In this document: piece after piece, positions 55,304-63,590 of the stretch
How positions within the stretch are numbered: position 1 is the first letter of the stretch
Layout: each line of letters starts with the position of its first letter
Assembly (NCBI GenBank): GCA_938075305.1
Contig: CALJGV010000004.1
Location: 62,001-126,000 of the forward strand
Direction: 5' to 3'
DNA: 64,000 nucleotides
From: an uncultured bacterium
Lineage (GTDB): Bacteria; Planctomycetota; UBA1135; GCA-002686595
Notes under the pieces: model-generated
What the model was told of the DNA's origin: nothing
Database searches by the model: none
Seen by the model: only the letters and a program-made list of their open reading frames with translations
Program-made: the position numbers and the translations under genes

Positions 55304-56707
55304 GTGCTCTTCGTCGAATTCCGCTTCCTGGCCTTCTTCGGGCTCGTCCTGGCCGTGAGCTGGGCCCTGCGCCGCAACGGCGCGAGGAAGGCCTTCCTGC
55401 TCCTCGCGAGCTACGGGTTCTATGCCGCCTGGGATTGGCGCTTCCTCGGGCTCATCCTCCTCTCCACCCTCGTGGACGGCCTCGCCGGGCAGCAGATCCA
55501 CGCGGCGGGAGACAGCCAACCCCGACGGCGTGCGTGGCTGATCCTGAGCCTCGTGGTGAACCTGGGGATCCTCGTCACCTTCAAGTACTACGACTTCTTC
55601 GCAGGGTCCCTCAACGAACTCCTGACCTGGCTGGGGATCGGCTCCAGCCTGCCGGTGCTGAACCTCGTGCTCCCGGTGGGGATCAGCTTCTACACCTTCC
55701 AGACGCTCTCCTACTCCCTCGACATCTATCGCCGGCAGCTCGCGCCTGCGAGGAGCCCCCTGGACCTGGCGCTGTTCGTCGCCTTCTTTCCCCAGCTGGT
55801 GGCGGGCCCCATCGTGCTCGCCAAGGAGTTCCTCCCCCAGCTCGCCGCGCGACCGCGCTGGGGCTCGGTGGATGTCCGCGCGGCCCTGGTGCTCTTCTTC
55901 GTGGGCTTCGTGAAGAAGTCCTGCCTCTCCGACACCCTGAGCCCCTACGTGGACGCGGTCCACCAGGCGCCGGACGCGGTGGGCGCCGCCGGGGCCTGGC
56001 TCAGCGCCGCGGCCTTCGCGGCCCAGATCTACTGCGACTTCTCTGGCTACACGGACATGGCCATCGCCTGCGCCGCCCTGCTCGGATACACGCTCCCCAC
56101 CAACTTCCGGGCGCCCTACCTCACGCGCAGCGTGGGGAGCTTCTGGACCCACTGGCACATCACCCTCGGCCGCTGGTTCAGGGAGTACCTCTACTTCCCC
56201 CTCGGCGGGAACCGTCGCGGGCCCGGCCGCAGCGCCCTCAACCTCTTCATCGTGTTCCTGGTCTCCGGCCTCTGGCACGGAGCGGCGTGGACATTCGTCC
56301 TCTGGGGCTGCATCCACGGAGCCTTCGTGGCCCTGGAGCGGACGCGCCTCGGCGGGGCCCTGGCGCGCCTGCCGATGATCCCCGCCCTGATCTACGTCAA
56401 CCTGGTCTGGATGGTCAGCATGGTCATCTTCCGCTCTCCGGACCTGGAGGGCGCGGCGTCGCTGCTGGGAGCCATGTTCTCCACCGCGCTGCCGCCCTCA
56501 ACCGGCGCCGTCCCCATCCCCCCGTGGATCGCGCCGGTGCTGGTGGGAGCCTTCGCGGTCCACGTGGCCTGGCAGCGCGCGGAGCTCTCTCGGCGATGGG
56601 CGGCGCTCCCCGGGCCCCTCTTCGGTCTGACCCTCGGCGCAGCGGTGGGCCTGGCGCTCCCCTGGATCACCGCGGACCCCGCCCCCTATATCTACTTCGC
56701 CTTCTGA
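55304..56707 (+). CDS. MBOAT-family O-acyltransferase (AlgI-like)
   Basis: The 467-residue protein starts at GTG 55304. About eleven hydrophobic helices are visible. Family motifs are LPVGISFYTFQTLSYSLDIYR, CDFSGYTDMAIACAALLGY, WHITLGRWFREYLYFPLGG and the catalytic His in GLWHGAAWTFVLWG. AlgI-type enzymes move acetyl groups across the inner membrane for exopolysaccharide O-acetylation. The SGNH partner is immediately upstream. The acceptor polymer is not encoded here. Confidence 0.92.
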   Translation: MLFVEFRFLAFFGLVLAVSWALRRNGARKAFLLLASYGFYAAWDWRFLGLILLSTLVDGLAGQQIHAAGDSQPRRRAWLILSLVVNLGILVTFKYYDFFAGSLNELLTWLGIGSSLPVLNLVLPVGISFYTFQTLSYSLDIYRRQLAPARSPLDLALFVAFFPQLVAGPIVLAKEFLPQLAARPRWGSVDVRAALVLFFVGFVKKSCLSDTLSPYVDAVHQAPDAVGAAGAWLSAAAFAAQIYCDFSGYTDMAIACAALLGYTLPTNFRAPYLTRSVGSFWTHWHITLGRWFREYLYFPLGGNRRGPGRSALNLFIVFLVSGLWHGAAWTFVLWGCIHGAFVALERTRLGGALARLPMIPALIYVNLVWMVSMVIFRSPDLEGAASLLGAMFSTALPPSTGAVPIPPWIAPVLVGAFAVHVAWQRAELSRRWAALPGPLFGLTLGAAVGLALPWITADPAPYIYFAF

Positions 56708-56743
56708 TCCCGGCGGCGGGTGCCCCCGGCAGGCAGCCCGGAC

Positions 56744-58192
56744 TCAGACGAGCCTCGCCGACATCCCGTAGGACGTCGTCTCGTCCACGGTGGCGTGCAC
56801 GTGGGTGCCGACGAGGCTGCTCGCCCCCTTGAAGGAGACGGGCATCCCCCAGGGCGTCTTCCCGAGGAGCATTCGTTCGTCTCGCTCGGACGCGGACTCG
56901 ACGAAGACAGGCACGGACTGCCCCACGTAGCGCTGGAGGCGGAGGCGTTGGGTCCGCTCCGCGACCCGCAAGAGCCGCTGGTTGCGCTCTTTCTTCACCG
57001 CCTCAGCCACATCATCCACGAGGCGCTCGTCCGCGCGGGTGGTCGGCCGCGGGTCGTACTTGAAGACGTAGTTCACGAGGAAGCCCTGCTCCTCGAGGAA
57101 GCGCTCGGAGCCGTCGAAGTCCTCGTCCGTCTCACCGCAGAAGCCGACGATCCAGTCGCTCCCCAGCTCGATGTCCGGGACAATCTCCCGCAGGAGATCT
57201 GCACGGCGCCGGTACAGGTCCAGCGTATACCCGCGCTTCATGCGCTTGAGGACCTCGTCCGAACCCGCCTGCGCGGGGAGGGGCAGGAAGCGCTCGACCT
57301 TGTCGTAATCGCGGATGGCCTCGGCGAAGGGTCGGGTCACGTAGCTCGGGTGGAGGGTGATGAGCCGGATTCGCTCCAGCCCCTCGACGCCCTGCAGGCG
57401 CTCGAGCAGGTCCGCGAGGCTCGGCCGGCCCTGGCGGCCACGCATCGCCGGGGCTCCGGGCTCCGGCCGCCCCATGTCCTCGCCATAGCTGTTGATCGTC
57501 TGCCCCAGCAGGGTCAGCACCTGGACCCCCTGACTCGCGTACCACTCGGCCTCTCGGACCAGCTCGTCGATGGGCCTGGAGCGCACGCGCCCTCGCGTCG
57601 TCGGCACGATGCAGTAGGTGCAGTTGAGGTCGCAGCCCCGCATGACCGCGAGGTAGGCGTGACGCCCGCCGGCATACTCCTCACCAGCGCGGTCCACGAC
57701 CACGTCCTCGGACATGTCGGTGGCGAGCAGCTGGCGCTCCCGGCGGGCGAACCGGTCCGGCGCCTGCCGGCGCTCCTGGAGCTCCTGGACCATCTTCGGC
57801 AGCAGGTGAAACTGGCGCGTCCCCGCCACGAGATCCACGTGGCCCGCCCGCTTGAAGACCTCCTCCTCGACGCGCTGGGCCATGCAGCCCATGACGCCCA
57901 CGACGAGGTCAGGGCGCTGCTCCTTTGCGCGCTTGAGCTCGCCCACCCAGGACCACGTCCGCTCCTCGGCGTGATCGCGGACCGAGCAGGTGTTGAAGAG
58001 CACAACGTCCGCCTCCTCCATCTCCCCGGTGGTCTGGTAGCCCTCCTTGAGGAAGCGGCCCTCCACCAGCTCCGAGTCGTACTTGTTCATCTGGCACCCG
58101 AAGGTGACGACGTGGAGCTTGGGGGCCTCCGGATCAGCCCCGTCGGGGCCATCCTCGGCGCTGGGTCGTGACTGGTGGCGGGTGATGGACAT
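56744..58192 (-). CDS. miaB: tRNA-2-methylthio-N6-(dimethylallyl)adenosine synthase
   Basis: The 482-residue radical-SAM methylthiotransferase starts at ATG 58192 (MSITRHQ). The N-terminal cluster cysteines are in TFGCQMNKYDSE, FNTCSVRDHA and MGCMAQ. The SAM cluster is RGCDLNCTYC. A C-terminal TRAM domain (about 415-482) is present. It modifies A37 of tRNAs reading U-starting codons. The usual HLPxQSGS segment reads FLPLPAQAGS here. Confidence 0.93.
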   Translation of the reverse strand: MSITRHQSRPSAEDGPDGADPEAPKLHVVTFGCQMNKYDSELVEGRFLKEGYQTTGEMEEADVVLFNTCSVRDHAEERTWSWVGELKRAKEQRPDLVVGVMGCMAQRVEEEVFKRAGHVDLVAGTRQFHLLPKMVQELQERRQAPDRFARRERQLLATDMSEDVVVDRAGEEYAGGRHAYLAVMRGCDLNCTYCIVPTTRGRVRSRPIDELVREAEWYASQGVQVLTLLGQTINSYGEDMGRPEPGAPAMRGRQGRPSLADLLERLQGVEGLERIRLITLHPSYVTRPFAEAIRDYDKVERFLPLPAQAGSDEVLKRMKRGYTLDLYRRRADLLREIVPDIELGSDWIVGFCGETDEDFDGSERFLEEQGFLVNYVFKYDPRPTTRADERLVDDVAEAVKKERNQRLLRVAERTQRLRLQRYVGQSVPVFVESASERDERMLLGKTPWGMPVSFKGASSLVGTHVHATVDETTSYGMSARLV

Positions 58193-58393
58193 GGGCGCGG
58201 CGCATGATGCCAGCAACGGCCTCCGAGCGCATGGTCCCAGCCCCCATCCAGCGACACGGATCGGTGACCTGAATCGAAGACAGCTGTCCCTCCCCGGGGA
58301 CCCTCCCCCCCTCGGGCGTGCCCACGGGGCCTGCTCCCCGCCCCCAGGCGCGCGCCCCTGGCCCCTGGCACGGCCCTTGCCCTCGGAGTCCTA

Positions 58394-58413
58394 CCGCGGG
58401 CCCCTCCCCGCGG
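58394..58413 (+). promoter_or_regulatory. Perfect hairpin upstream of the PPC-domain lipoprotein
   Basis: CCGCGGG (58394-58400) pairs with CCCGCGG (58407-58413), 24 bases before ATG 58438. The Shine-Dalgarno GGAGGTGA (58426-58433) lies between them, so the element is well placed for translational control. Confidence 0.4.
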
Positions 58414-58437
58414 CGACCCAACCCTGGAGGTGACCCC

Positions 58438-59040
58438 ATGCAAGCGACCCTATCCCCGTTCCGCCTGATTCTCGCCGGTCTCGTGGCCGCCCTCGCACCC
58501 GCCTGCGATCAGGTCCATATCGGCCCGTACCTCCCGAGCCCCGACTCCTTCGTCGAGCTGGAGCCGAACGACACCCCCAGCCTGGCAGACTTCGTCGCAA
58601 TCACCGACTCGACGACCTTCCTCACCGTCGAGGGCCATGTCCAGGCCATCGGATTCGACGTCGTGGATCACCTGGAGTTCGAGGCCTGTGAGCCCATGGA
58701 GCTGCGCTTCTACCTCGAGGCACACGCCCCCTTTGGCGACGTGGACGTCTCGATCTACGACCCCATCGACCAGGTCATCCTCGGCACCTACGCCTCCGGC
58801 GGGCCGTCCGAGATGGGCACCCTCCTCATCCACGAGCCCGGACGCCCGTTCCAATTCGTCATCGACGCGTTCGTGGAGGACACCCCCTGGTGCCTGCAGC
58901 TTGAGGGATTCCCGGCCCCCCTGGGGCTCCAGGCCCCAGACCGCCCGTCAGACCTCCAGGGGGAGCGAGCCCGCGGCGCCGCCGAGGCCGCGCCACGGCC
59001 CCCGATCGAGACGGACGCGCCTTCCGCGGCCGAGGCGTAG
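58438..59040 (+). CDS. Lipoprotein with PPC-like domain
   Basis: The 200-residue protein starts at ATG 58438, with GGAGGTGA 4-7 bases upstream. Signal sequence PFRLILAGLVAALAPAC ends in a lipobox. ELEPNDTPSLADF opens a pre-peptidase C-terminal (PPC)-like beta-sandwich, ending with VEDTPWCLQLEGF. The last 40 residues are disordered Pro/Ala/Glu. PPC domains usually ride on secreted proteases or surface proteins; here it is alone. Function unknown. Confidence 0.65.
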   Translation: MQATLSPFRLILAGLVAALAPACDQVHIGPYLPSPDSFVELEPNDTPSLADFVAITDSTTFLTVEGHVQAIGFDVVDHLEFEACEPMELRFYLEAHAPFGDVDVSIYDPIDQVILGTYASGGPSEMGTLLIHEPGRPFQFVIDAFVEDTPWCLQLEGFPAPLGLQAPDRPSDLQGERARGAAEAAPRPPIETDAPSAAEA

Positions 59041-59081
59041 ACCCCGAGGCCAGCCCCGATTCGAGTCAGGGGCCACACGAT

Positions 59082-59121
59082 GCGCCCCGCATCACCGCCC
59101 CTGGCGGCGGATGCGGGGCGC
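59082..59121 (+). terminator. Hairpin terminator after the PPC lipoprotein
   Basis: GCGCCCCGCATC (59082-59093) pairs with GATGCGGGGCGC (59110-59121); an inner CCGCC/GGCGG pair extends the stem. The following bases are CT-rich. Confidence 0.65.
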
Positions 59122-59192
59122 TCCTGTCCTGATCCGGCGCACCTCGCCATTGCGGCCCCGCAGGCCCCCAGGTGAGCGGGGTACTTTTTGGG

Positions 59193-60326
59193 GTGAAGAC
59201 CGCACACCTCACGAGACACCTCGCCTTTCCCGCCGCCGGCGTCGCCGGAGTCCTGCTCCTCTCCTGCATGGCGGCGCCGCCCTCCTCGGTACTCGCCTTC
59301 GATGGCGGCCGCGTCCTCGCGGCGGACCCCACGGAGGCCCAGCGCGTCGAGGGCCTGCTGGCCAGACTCCAGCCTGAGCTGCTCGGGCTGCTCCCTGACA
59401 CCTCCTTCGACGACCTCGACGTCTGGATCCAGGACACCCCCAGCCTGTACATGAACGCGACCGAGGCCAGCACCGACGCGGAGGGCCTCTGGTCCCCGAC
59501 CCACCAGCGGATCATGCTGTCCCGCCACGCGGACCACATCGAGCGCACCCTGGCCCACGAGCTCACCCACGCCGCCCTCGGCGAGAGCTGGGGCCTCCTC
59601 CCTGGCTCCATGGAAGAGGGCCTCGCCGATCACGTCTCCGGCTCCCTCTGCGAGAGCGGCGCGTCGCGCCTCCGCGCCGGTCGGCTCTCGAGCGCCTGCC
59701 TGGCCACTGGCGGGGTCTCGCTCCAGGTCGACGTGATGCCGAGCGCTCGGTCATGCCCCGTCGGCGCGCCCCGCACCGGCTGGTCCGCCTGCATCCGGCT
59801 CAAGGGTGAGGCCGACGGCACCGACCCCATGGACGTCTTCCGCCTCGCGGCGGGCCTCTCCTCCACGAAGCTCGAGAGCGGCGCGAAGCGCGGCTTCTAC
59901 GGCCTCGCCTACCTCGCCGTGGCTCGGATCGTCGACCGACAGGGATACGAAGGGCTTCAGGAGCTCTGCCTCCGCGCGGAGCAGCAGGACCTCTCTCGTG
60001 TTCCCTCGAGCTGGATCCTCGACGCCGCAGGCCTGGACGCCGCCCCCGCCAGCTGGCGCGGCGCCGCCGCGGCCTCCATGGGCGAGGCGGAACTGATCGA
60101 GCTCGTCCGCATGTACCCCGACTTCGTCTCCGACGCCGTGCATGGCTACCTGACATCCACCGGCGCCAGCATCGACGACCCGGCCCAGCTCGAGGTGGAG
60201 ATCAGCCTGCGTGAGGGCAGCGCCAAGGTCCTGCTCAGCCAGATCCCGGACCTCGAGGCGACCATCGCCATGGACCTCAAGCAGCCGCAGCCCCACGGGG
60301 TCCAGGTGGCGTCAGCCCATCGCTGA
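59193..60326 (+). CDS. Lipoprotein with HELTH zinc-peptidase-like domain
   Basis: The 377-residue protein is taken from GTG 59193 (KTAHLTRHLAFPAAG..., lipobox LLLSC); GTG 59172 is also open. H122-E123-L-T-H126 in LAHELTHAALGE, followed by SMEEGLADHVSG, matches the peptidase MA-like gluzincin layout, HExxH plus a downstream Glu. No substrate is known. It overlaps the convergent ABC permease gene by 15 bases. Confidence 0.6.
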   Translation: MKTAHLTRHLAFPAAGVAGVLLLSCMAAPPSSVLAFDGGRVLAADPTEAQRVEGLLARLQPELLGLLPDTSFDDLDVWIQDTPSLYMNATEASTDAEGLWSPTHQRIMLSRHADHIERTLAHELTHAALGESWGLLPGSMEEGLADHVSGSLCESGASRLRAGRLSSACLATGGVSLQVDVMPSARSCPVGAPRTGWSACIRLKGEADGTDPMDVFRLAAGLSSTKLESGAKRGFYGLAYLAVARIVDRQGYEGLQELCLRAEQQDLSRVPSSWILDAAGLDAAPASWRGAAAASMGEAELIELVRMYPDFVSDAVHGYLTSTGASIDDPAQLEVEISLREGSAKVLLSQIPDLEATIAMDLKQPQPHGVQVASAHR

Positions 60327-61163
60327 TTCGTAGCGGCGCAGCCCTCGTCGGAAGATGCGCAGCACGACCACGGCGAAGCCCAGCAGGAGGAACGGGTAGG
60401 CGAGGGCGAAGCCCGCGTCGAGCCGGCCGAGTACCAGCGAGGCGGGGAACCACGCCATCCCGGCAACGGGCAACACGAACTTAAGCAGCCGCCCGATGGC
60501 CGAGGGGTAGACCTCCAGGGGACGCTCACCGAAGTTCGAGAGCAGCATGGAGACGAGGTGCCCCACGTCCGAGTTCAGCAGCCAGAACTCCACCACGTTG
60601 TAGGAGAGCATCAGGAACACCTGGGACCACGCGATGACCGCGACGGCGCAGGGGAGGGACCAGAGCAACGTCAGCGCCGCCGTCTGCTCCGGCACAACCC
60701 CCACGAGGGCGTAGGCCAGCCAGCCCAAGCCGAAGAGCAGGTTCGTCAGCCCCTCGGGGCTGAAGCGCTGGAAGAAGTACAGGAACGCGGTGGAACCCGG
60801 ACGCACCCGGATGGAGTCCAGGTTGCCGTTCTTCAGGTCCTGTCCGAAGTGCCACTGCTGACCGAGGAAGGTCATGAAGAGCCCGTCCGCGACGAAGACC
60901 ATGCCCAGGTACACGCGCATCTCCTCGTGGGTCCAGCCCCCGAGGTTGAGGCGCCCCTCGCCACCCAGCCCGTACAGGATGTCGAAGGTCAGGATGAACG
61001 ACGCGTAGAAGCACAGGTCCATCAGCACCTGGTTCACGAACTCCACCCGGAACTGGCTCTTTCGAACGAAGCCGATCCGCACGTACTGCCGCTCGACGCC
61101 GAGACCCCAGCGGAGCCTCCCGAGGAGCCCGGCGCCTGAGCTTTGGGGGGGTGAGGTGCTCAC
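60312..61163 (-). CDS. ABC-2-type exporter permease (PF06182-like), second subunit
   Basis: The 283-residue protein has six membrane segments and sequence FGQDLKNGNLDSIRVRPGST, like the ABC-2 family 6 permeases. It works with the adjacent permease and ATPase. ATG 61163 overlaps the stop of the upstream permease gene by 4 bases. The substrate is unknown. Confidence 0.85.
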   Translation of the reverse strand: MSTSPPQSSGAGLLGRLRWGLGVERQYVRIGFVRKSQFRVEFVNQVLMDLCFYASFILTFDILYGLGGEGRLNLGGWTHEEMRVYLGMVFVADGLFMTFLGQQWHFGQDLKNGNLDSIRVRPGSTAFLYFFQRFSPEGLTNLLFGLGWLAYALVGVVPEQTAALTLLWSLPCAVAVIAWSQVFLMLSYNVVEFWLLNSDVGHLVSMLLSNFGERPLEVYPSAIGRLLKFVLPVAGMAWFPASLVLGRLDAGFALAYPFLLLGFAVVVLRIFRRGLRRYESAMG

Positions 61164-62017
61164 ATTCCCGCTCCCACGTAACGCGCAAGCCCGCGGCGCC
61201 AGACCCAGCGACGGAGGAGGTCCAGCGCGAGGAGCTGCCCCCCCACGAGTGCCGCACCGTGGAGAAAGTCACCCGCCCCCAGGCGCCCCATGAGCAGCTC
61301 GATGGGCGCCGTGATCATCCAGTACGGGAAGCCGTAGGAGAGGACCTCGTACATGCCCTCGGGCATCTGGGAGACCGGGACGAGGGCGCCGCCAGTGAAG
61401 CCGATCACGAACCACGCCATCACGAGCAGGCTCCAGATCACGTCCAGCCAGAAGGCCATGGCGTTCAGGATGAAGAACACCAGGAAGCAACAGTAGCTCC
61501 CCATGAGCACCAGCGTGACCGCCTGGAGGGTCGCCGCGGCGCTCACGGGTACGAGCCAGTACTCAGGCGCCAGCGCATACCCGATGCACCACGCCAGCGT
61601 CGCGACGGCCAGCTGCATGAGGGTGAACTGCAGGAAGCGCCCCTGGAGCAGAACGAAGAAGCGGAAGGGCATCACGAGGTACTTCGTCACACGCCCCTCG
61701 AAGATCTCCGGCGCCAGGTCCAACGCGCGGTTGTGGAACACGAGCTTGCGGACCACCACGAGCCCTGCGACGTACTGGATGATCTCGCGATAGGTCCACC
61801 CTCCCAGGGCCACCTCGTCGCCCTCCGTGGCCCCGCCCGCCAACGACGCCGCGCTGCCGTAGAGCGCCGTGTAGACGAAGAGCATGACCAGGGGCTCGAC
61901 CGTGCCGTTGAGCACCTCCCGCACCACGAAGCCCGCGCGGAACTGGATCCGCTTGCGGAACTCGTAGGCCACCATCCGCAGCAGCAGGAGCGGCCCGCGC
62001 GCCGCGGCGGCGCTCAT
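61160..62017 (-). CDS. ABC-2-type exporter permease (PF06182-like), first subunit
   Basis: The 285-residue protein has six membrane segments and shares the motif type EIFEGRVTKYLVMPFRFF with its neighbour, so the two permeases are paralogues forming a heterodimer. It overlaps the ATPase gene by 4 bases and the second permease by 4, which supports one transcript. Confidence 0.85.
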   Translation of the reverse strand: MSAAAARGPLLLLRMVAYEFRKRIQFRAGFVVREVLNGTVEPLVMLFVYTALYGSAASLAGGATEGDEVALGGWTYREIIQYVAGLVVVRKLVFHNRALDLAPEIFEGRVTKYLVMPFRFFVLLQGRFLQFTLMQLAVATLAWCIGYALAPEYWLVPVSAAATLQAVTLVLMGSYCCFLVFFILNAMAFWLDVIWSLLVMAWFVIGFTGGALVPVSQMPEGMYEVLSYGFPYWMITAPIELLMGRLGAGDFLHGAALVGGQLLALDLLRRWVWRRGLARYVGAGM

Positions 62018-63078
62018 CCCGCCCCCCCGGACGGCCCGTCGACCCCCCTTCGGTAGATCTCACGGATCAGATGCTCCAGGGGCTGCCGCTCCACGGAGAG
62101 GTCCTTCACGTCGAGCAGGGTGAAGAGCCTGGGCACGAGCGCTGCCAGCCGGTCGGCGGAGACGAGCACCGTCAGCGACCCCGCGCTGCGACCCGAGACC
62201 TCCGCGCCCAGCCCCGACAGCTCCGCGGCCAGGGCCCCCTCGTCGATGCGCGCGCCGGGGTGCACGTGCACCTCCACCGCCCGCTTCCCGGTCACCCGGC
62301 GGGAGAGATCCGTGAGGCCGCCGTCGAAGGCGACCTTGCCCTGATCGAGCACGACGATCCGCCGGCACGTCTCCTCGATGTCCTCGAGGTCATGGCTGGT
62401 CAGCACGAAGGTGGCGGCCCGATCCTCGGAGAGCCCGATCAGAAACCTTCGGATCGTCTCCCTGGAGATGAGGTCGAGGCCGATCGTGGGCTCGTCGAGG
62501 AACACCACCTCCGGCGAGTGAAGGAAGGCTCCGATGATCTCCATCTTCATCCGCTGTCCGAGGGACAGCTGGCGGAGCTGGATCTTGAGCCTGTCCTCCA
62601 CCTCGAGCATCGACGCGAACCGGTTCAGGCGCTCGCCGAAGTCGGCGTCACTCACCCCGTAGATCTCCTTCAGCAGGCGGAACGAGTCGATCGGGGGGAG
62701 GTCCCACCACAGCTGGCTCTTCTGGCCCATCACCAGGGCCAGGCGCCGCTTCTCCGCGTCCCGCAGATCGAAGGAGTCCCTGCCGAGCAGCCGCGCCTCC
62801 CCCGAGGACGCCGGCACGATGCCCGCGAGGATCTTGACCAGCGTGGTCTTGCCCGCGCCGTTGGCGCCGATCAACCCGACGCTCTCGCCGCGCTCCACCC
62901 GCAGATCCACCCCGTCCAGCGCCGCGATGTCCACGTGATCACGGGCCACGAAGTTCTTGATGAGCCCCCTCAGTCCGGGCGCCCTCTCGAAGGTCCGGAA
63001 GATCTTGCGGACCGCGCGCGCCTCGAGGACCGGCCCCGCGTCCGAGGATCGCGGGTCGACCCCCGCCCGCGCGCTCAT
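62014..63078 (-). CDS. ABC transporter ATP-binding protein
   Basis: The 354-residue protein starts at ATG 63078, overlapping the queD stop (ATGA). Walker A is GANGAGKTT, signature LSLGQRMKM, Walker B VVFLDEPTIGLD, and the switch His is in SHDLEDIE. An extra C-terminal domain of about 100 residues follows. It energises the two permeases downstream. Its coupling to queD is probably operon position rather than function. Confidence 0.93.
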   Translation of the reverse strand: MSARAGVDPRSSDAGPVLEARAVRKIFRTFERAPGLRGLIKNFVARDHVDIAALDGVDLRVERGESVGLIGANGAGKTTLVKILAGIVPASSGEARLLGRDSFDLRDAEKRRLALVMGQKSQLWWDLPPIDSFRLLKEIYGVSDADFGERLNRFASMLEVEDRLKIQLRQLSLGQRMKMEIIGAFLHSPEVVFLDEPTIGLDLISRETIRRFLIGLSEDRAATFVLTSHDLEDIEETCRRIVVLDQGKVAFDGGLTDLSRRVTGKRAVEVHVHPGARIDEGALAAELSGLGAEVSGRSAGSLTVLVSADRLAALVPRLFTLLDVKDLSVERQPLEHLIREIYRRGVDGPSGGAG

Positions 63079-63527
63079 TCCTTCAGCGCCCAGTCTGCGT
63101 GACAGTTGGGCGTCTCGAACACCCGCAGGCCCACCAGCCTCACCCCCCGGCCGGCGGTCTCCGGGAGCCGGTCGAACTCCTCCTGAAAGCGGCCGGCCAA
63201 CCACCCGCACAGGTTCTCGACGGTGGTCGGGAAGCTCACCTCACAGCGCTTGTCCCCCTGGGCCACGAGGAACTCCAGCAGCGCCGCGTCCCCCCGATCG
63301 ACCACGCAGGCGTGGTCCAGGTGGCCGTCCACGAAGCCCTTCATCGCCCTGAAGGCGTCCCCGAAGTCGAGGACCATGCCGAGCTCGTCGGTGGTCTCGG
63401 CGCTCAGGGTCGCGATGGCCACATAGCGGTGTCCGTGCAGGTTCTTGCACTTGGTGGTGCAGCGCGGGCCGAGCCGGTGCGCCATGTCCCACTCGATTCG
63501 CCTGGAGATCGTGACCGTGCCGTTCAT
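63075..63527 (-). CDS. queD: 6-carboxytetrahydropterin synthase
   Basis: The 150-residue protein starts at ATG 63527. The zinc histidines are in DMAHRL and LHGHRY; the catalytic Cys is at the C of CKNLHGH (CxxxHGH). That pattern marks QueD, which makes 6-carboxytetrahydropterin for queuosine, rather than the folate-type PTPS-III with Glu. It is the first gene of the minus-strand run with the ABC genes and is divergent from folB. Confidence 0.85.
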   Translation of the reverse strand: MNGTVTISRRIEWDMAHRLGPRCTTKCKNLHGHRYVAIATLSAETTDELGMVLDFGDAFRAMKGFVDGHLDHACVVDRGDAALLEFLVAQGDKRCEVSFPTTVENLCGWLAGRFQEEFDRLPETAGRGVRLVGLRVFETPNCHADWALKE

Positions 63528-63590
63528 GGGGAGGAGCTTATAGCCTCGCGCCGCGCAGGTAGGGCCCGCTCCCGGTATCATCCGCGAGCC

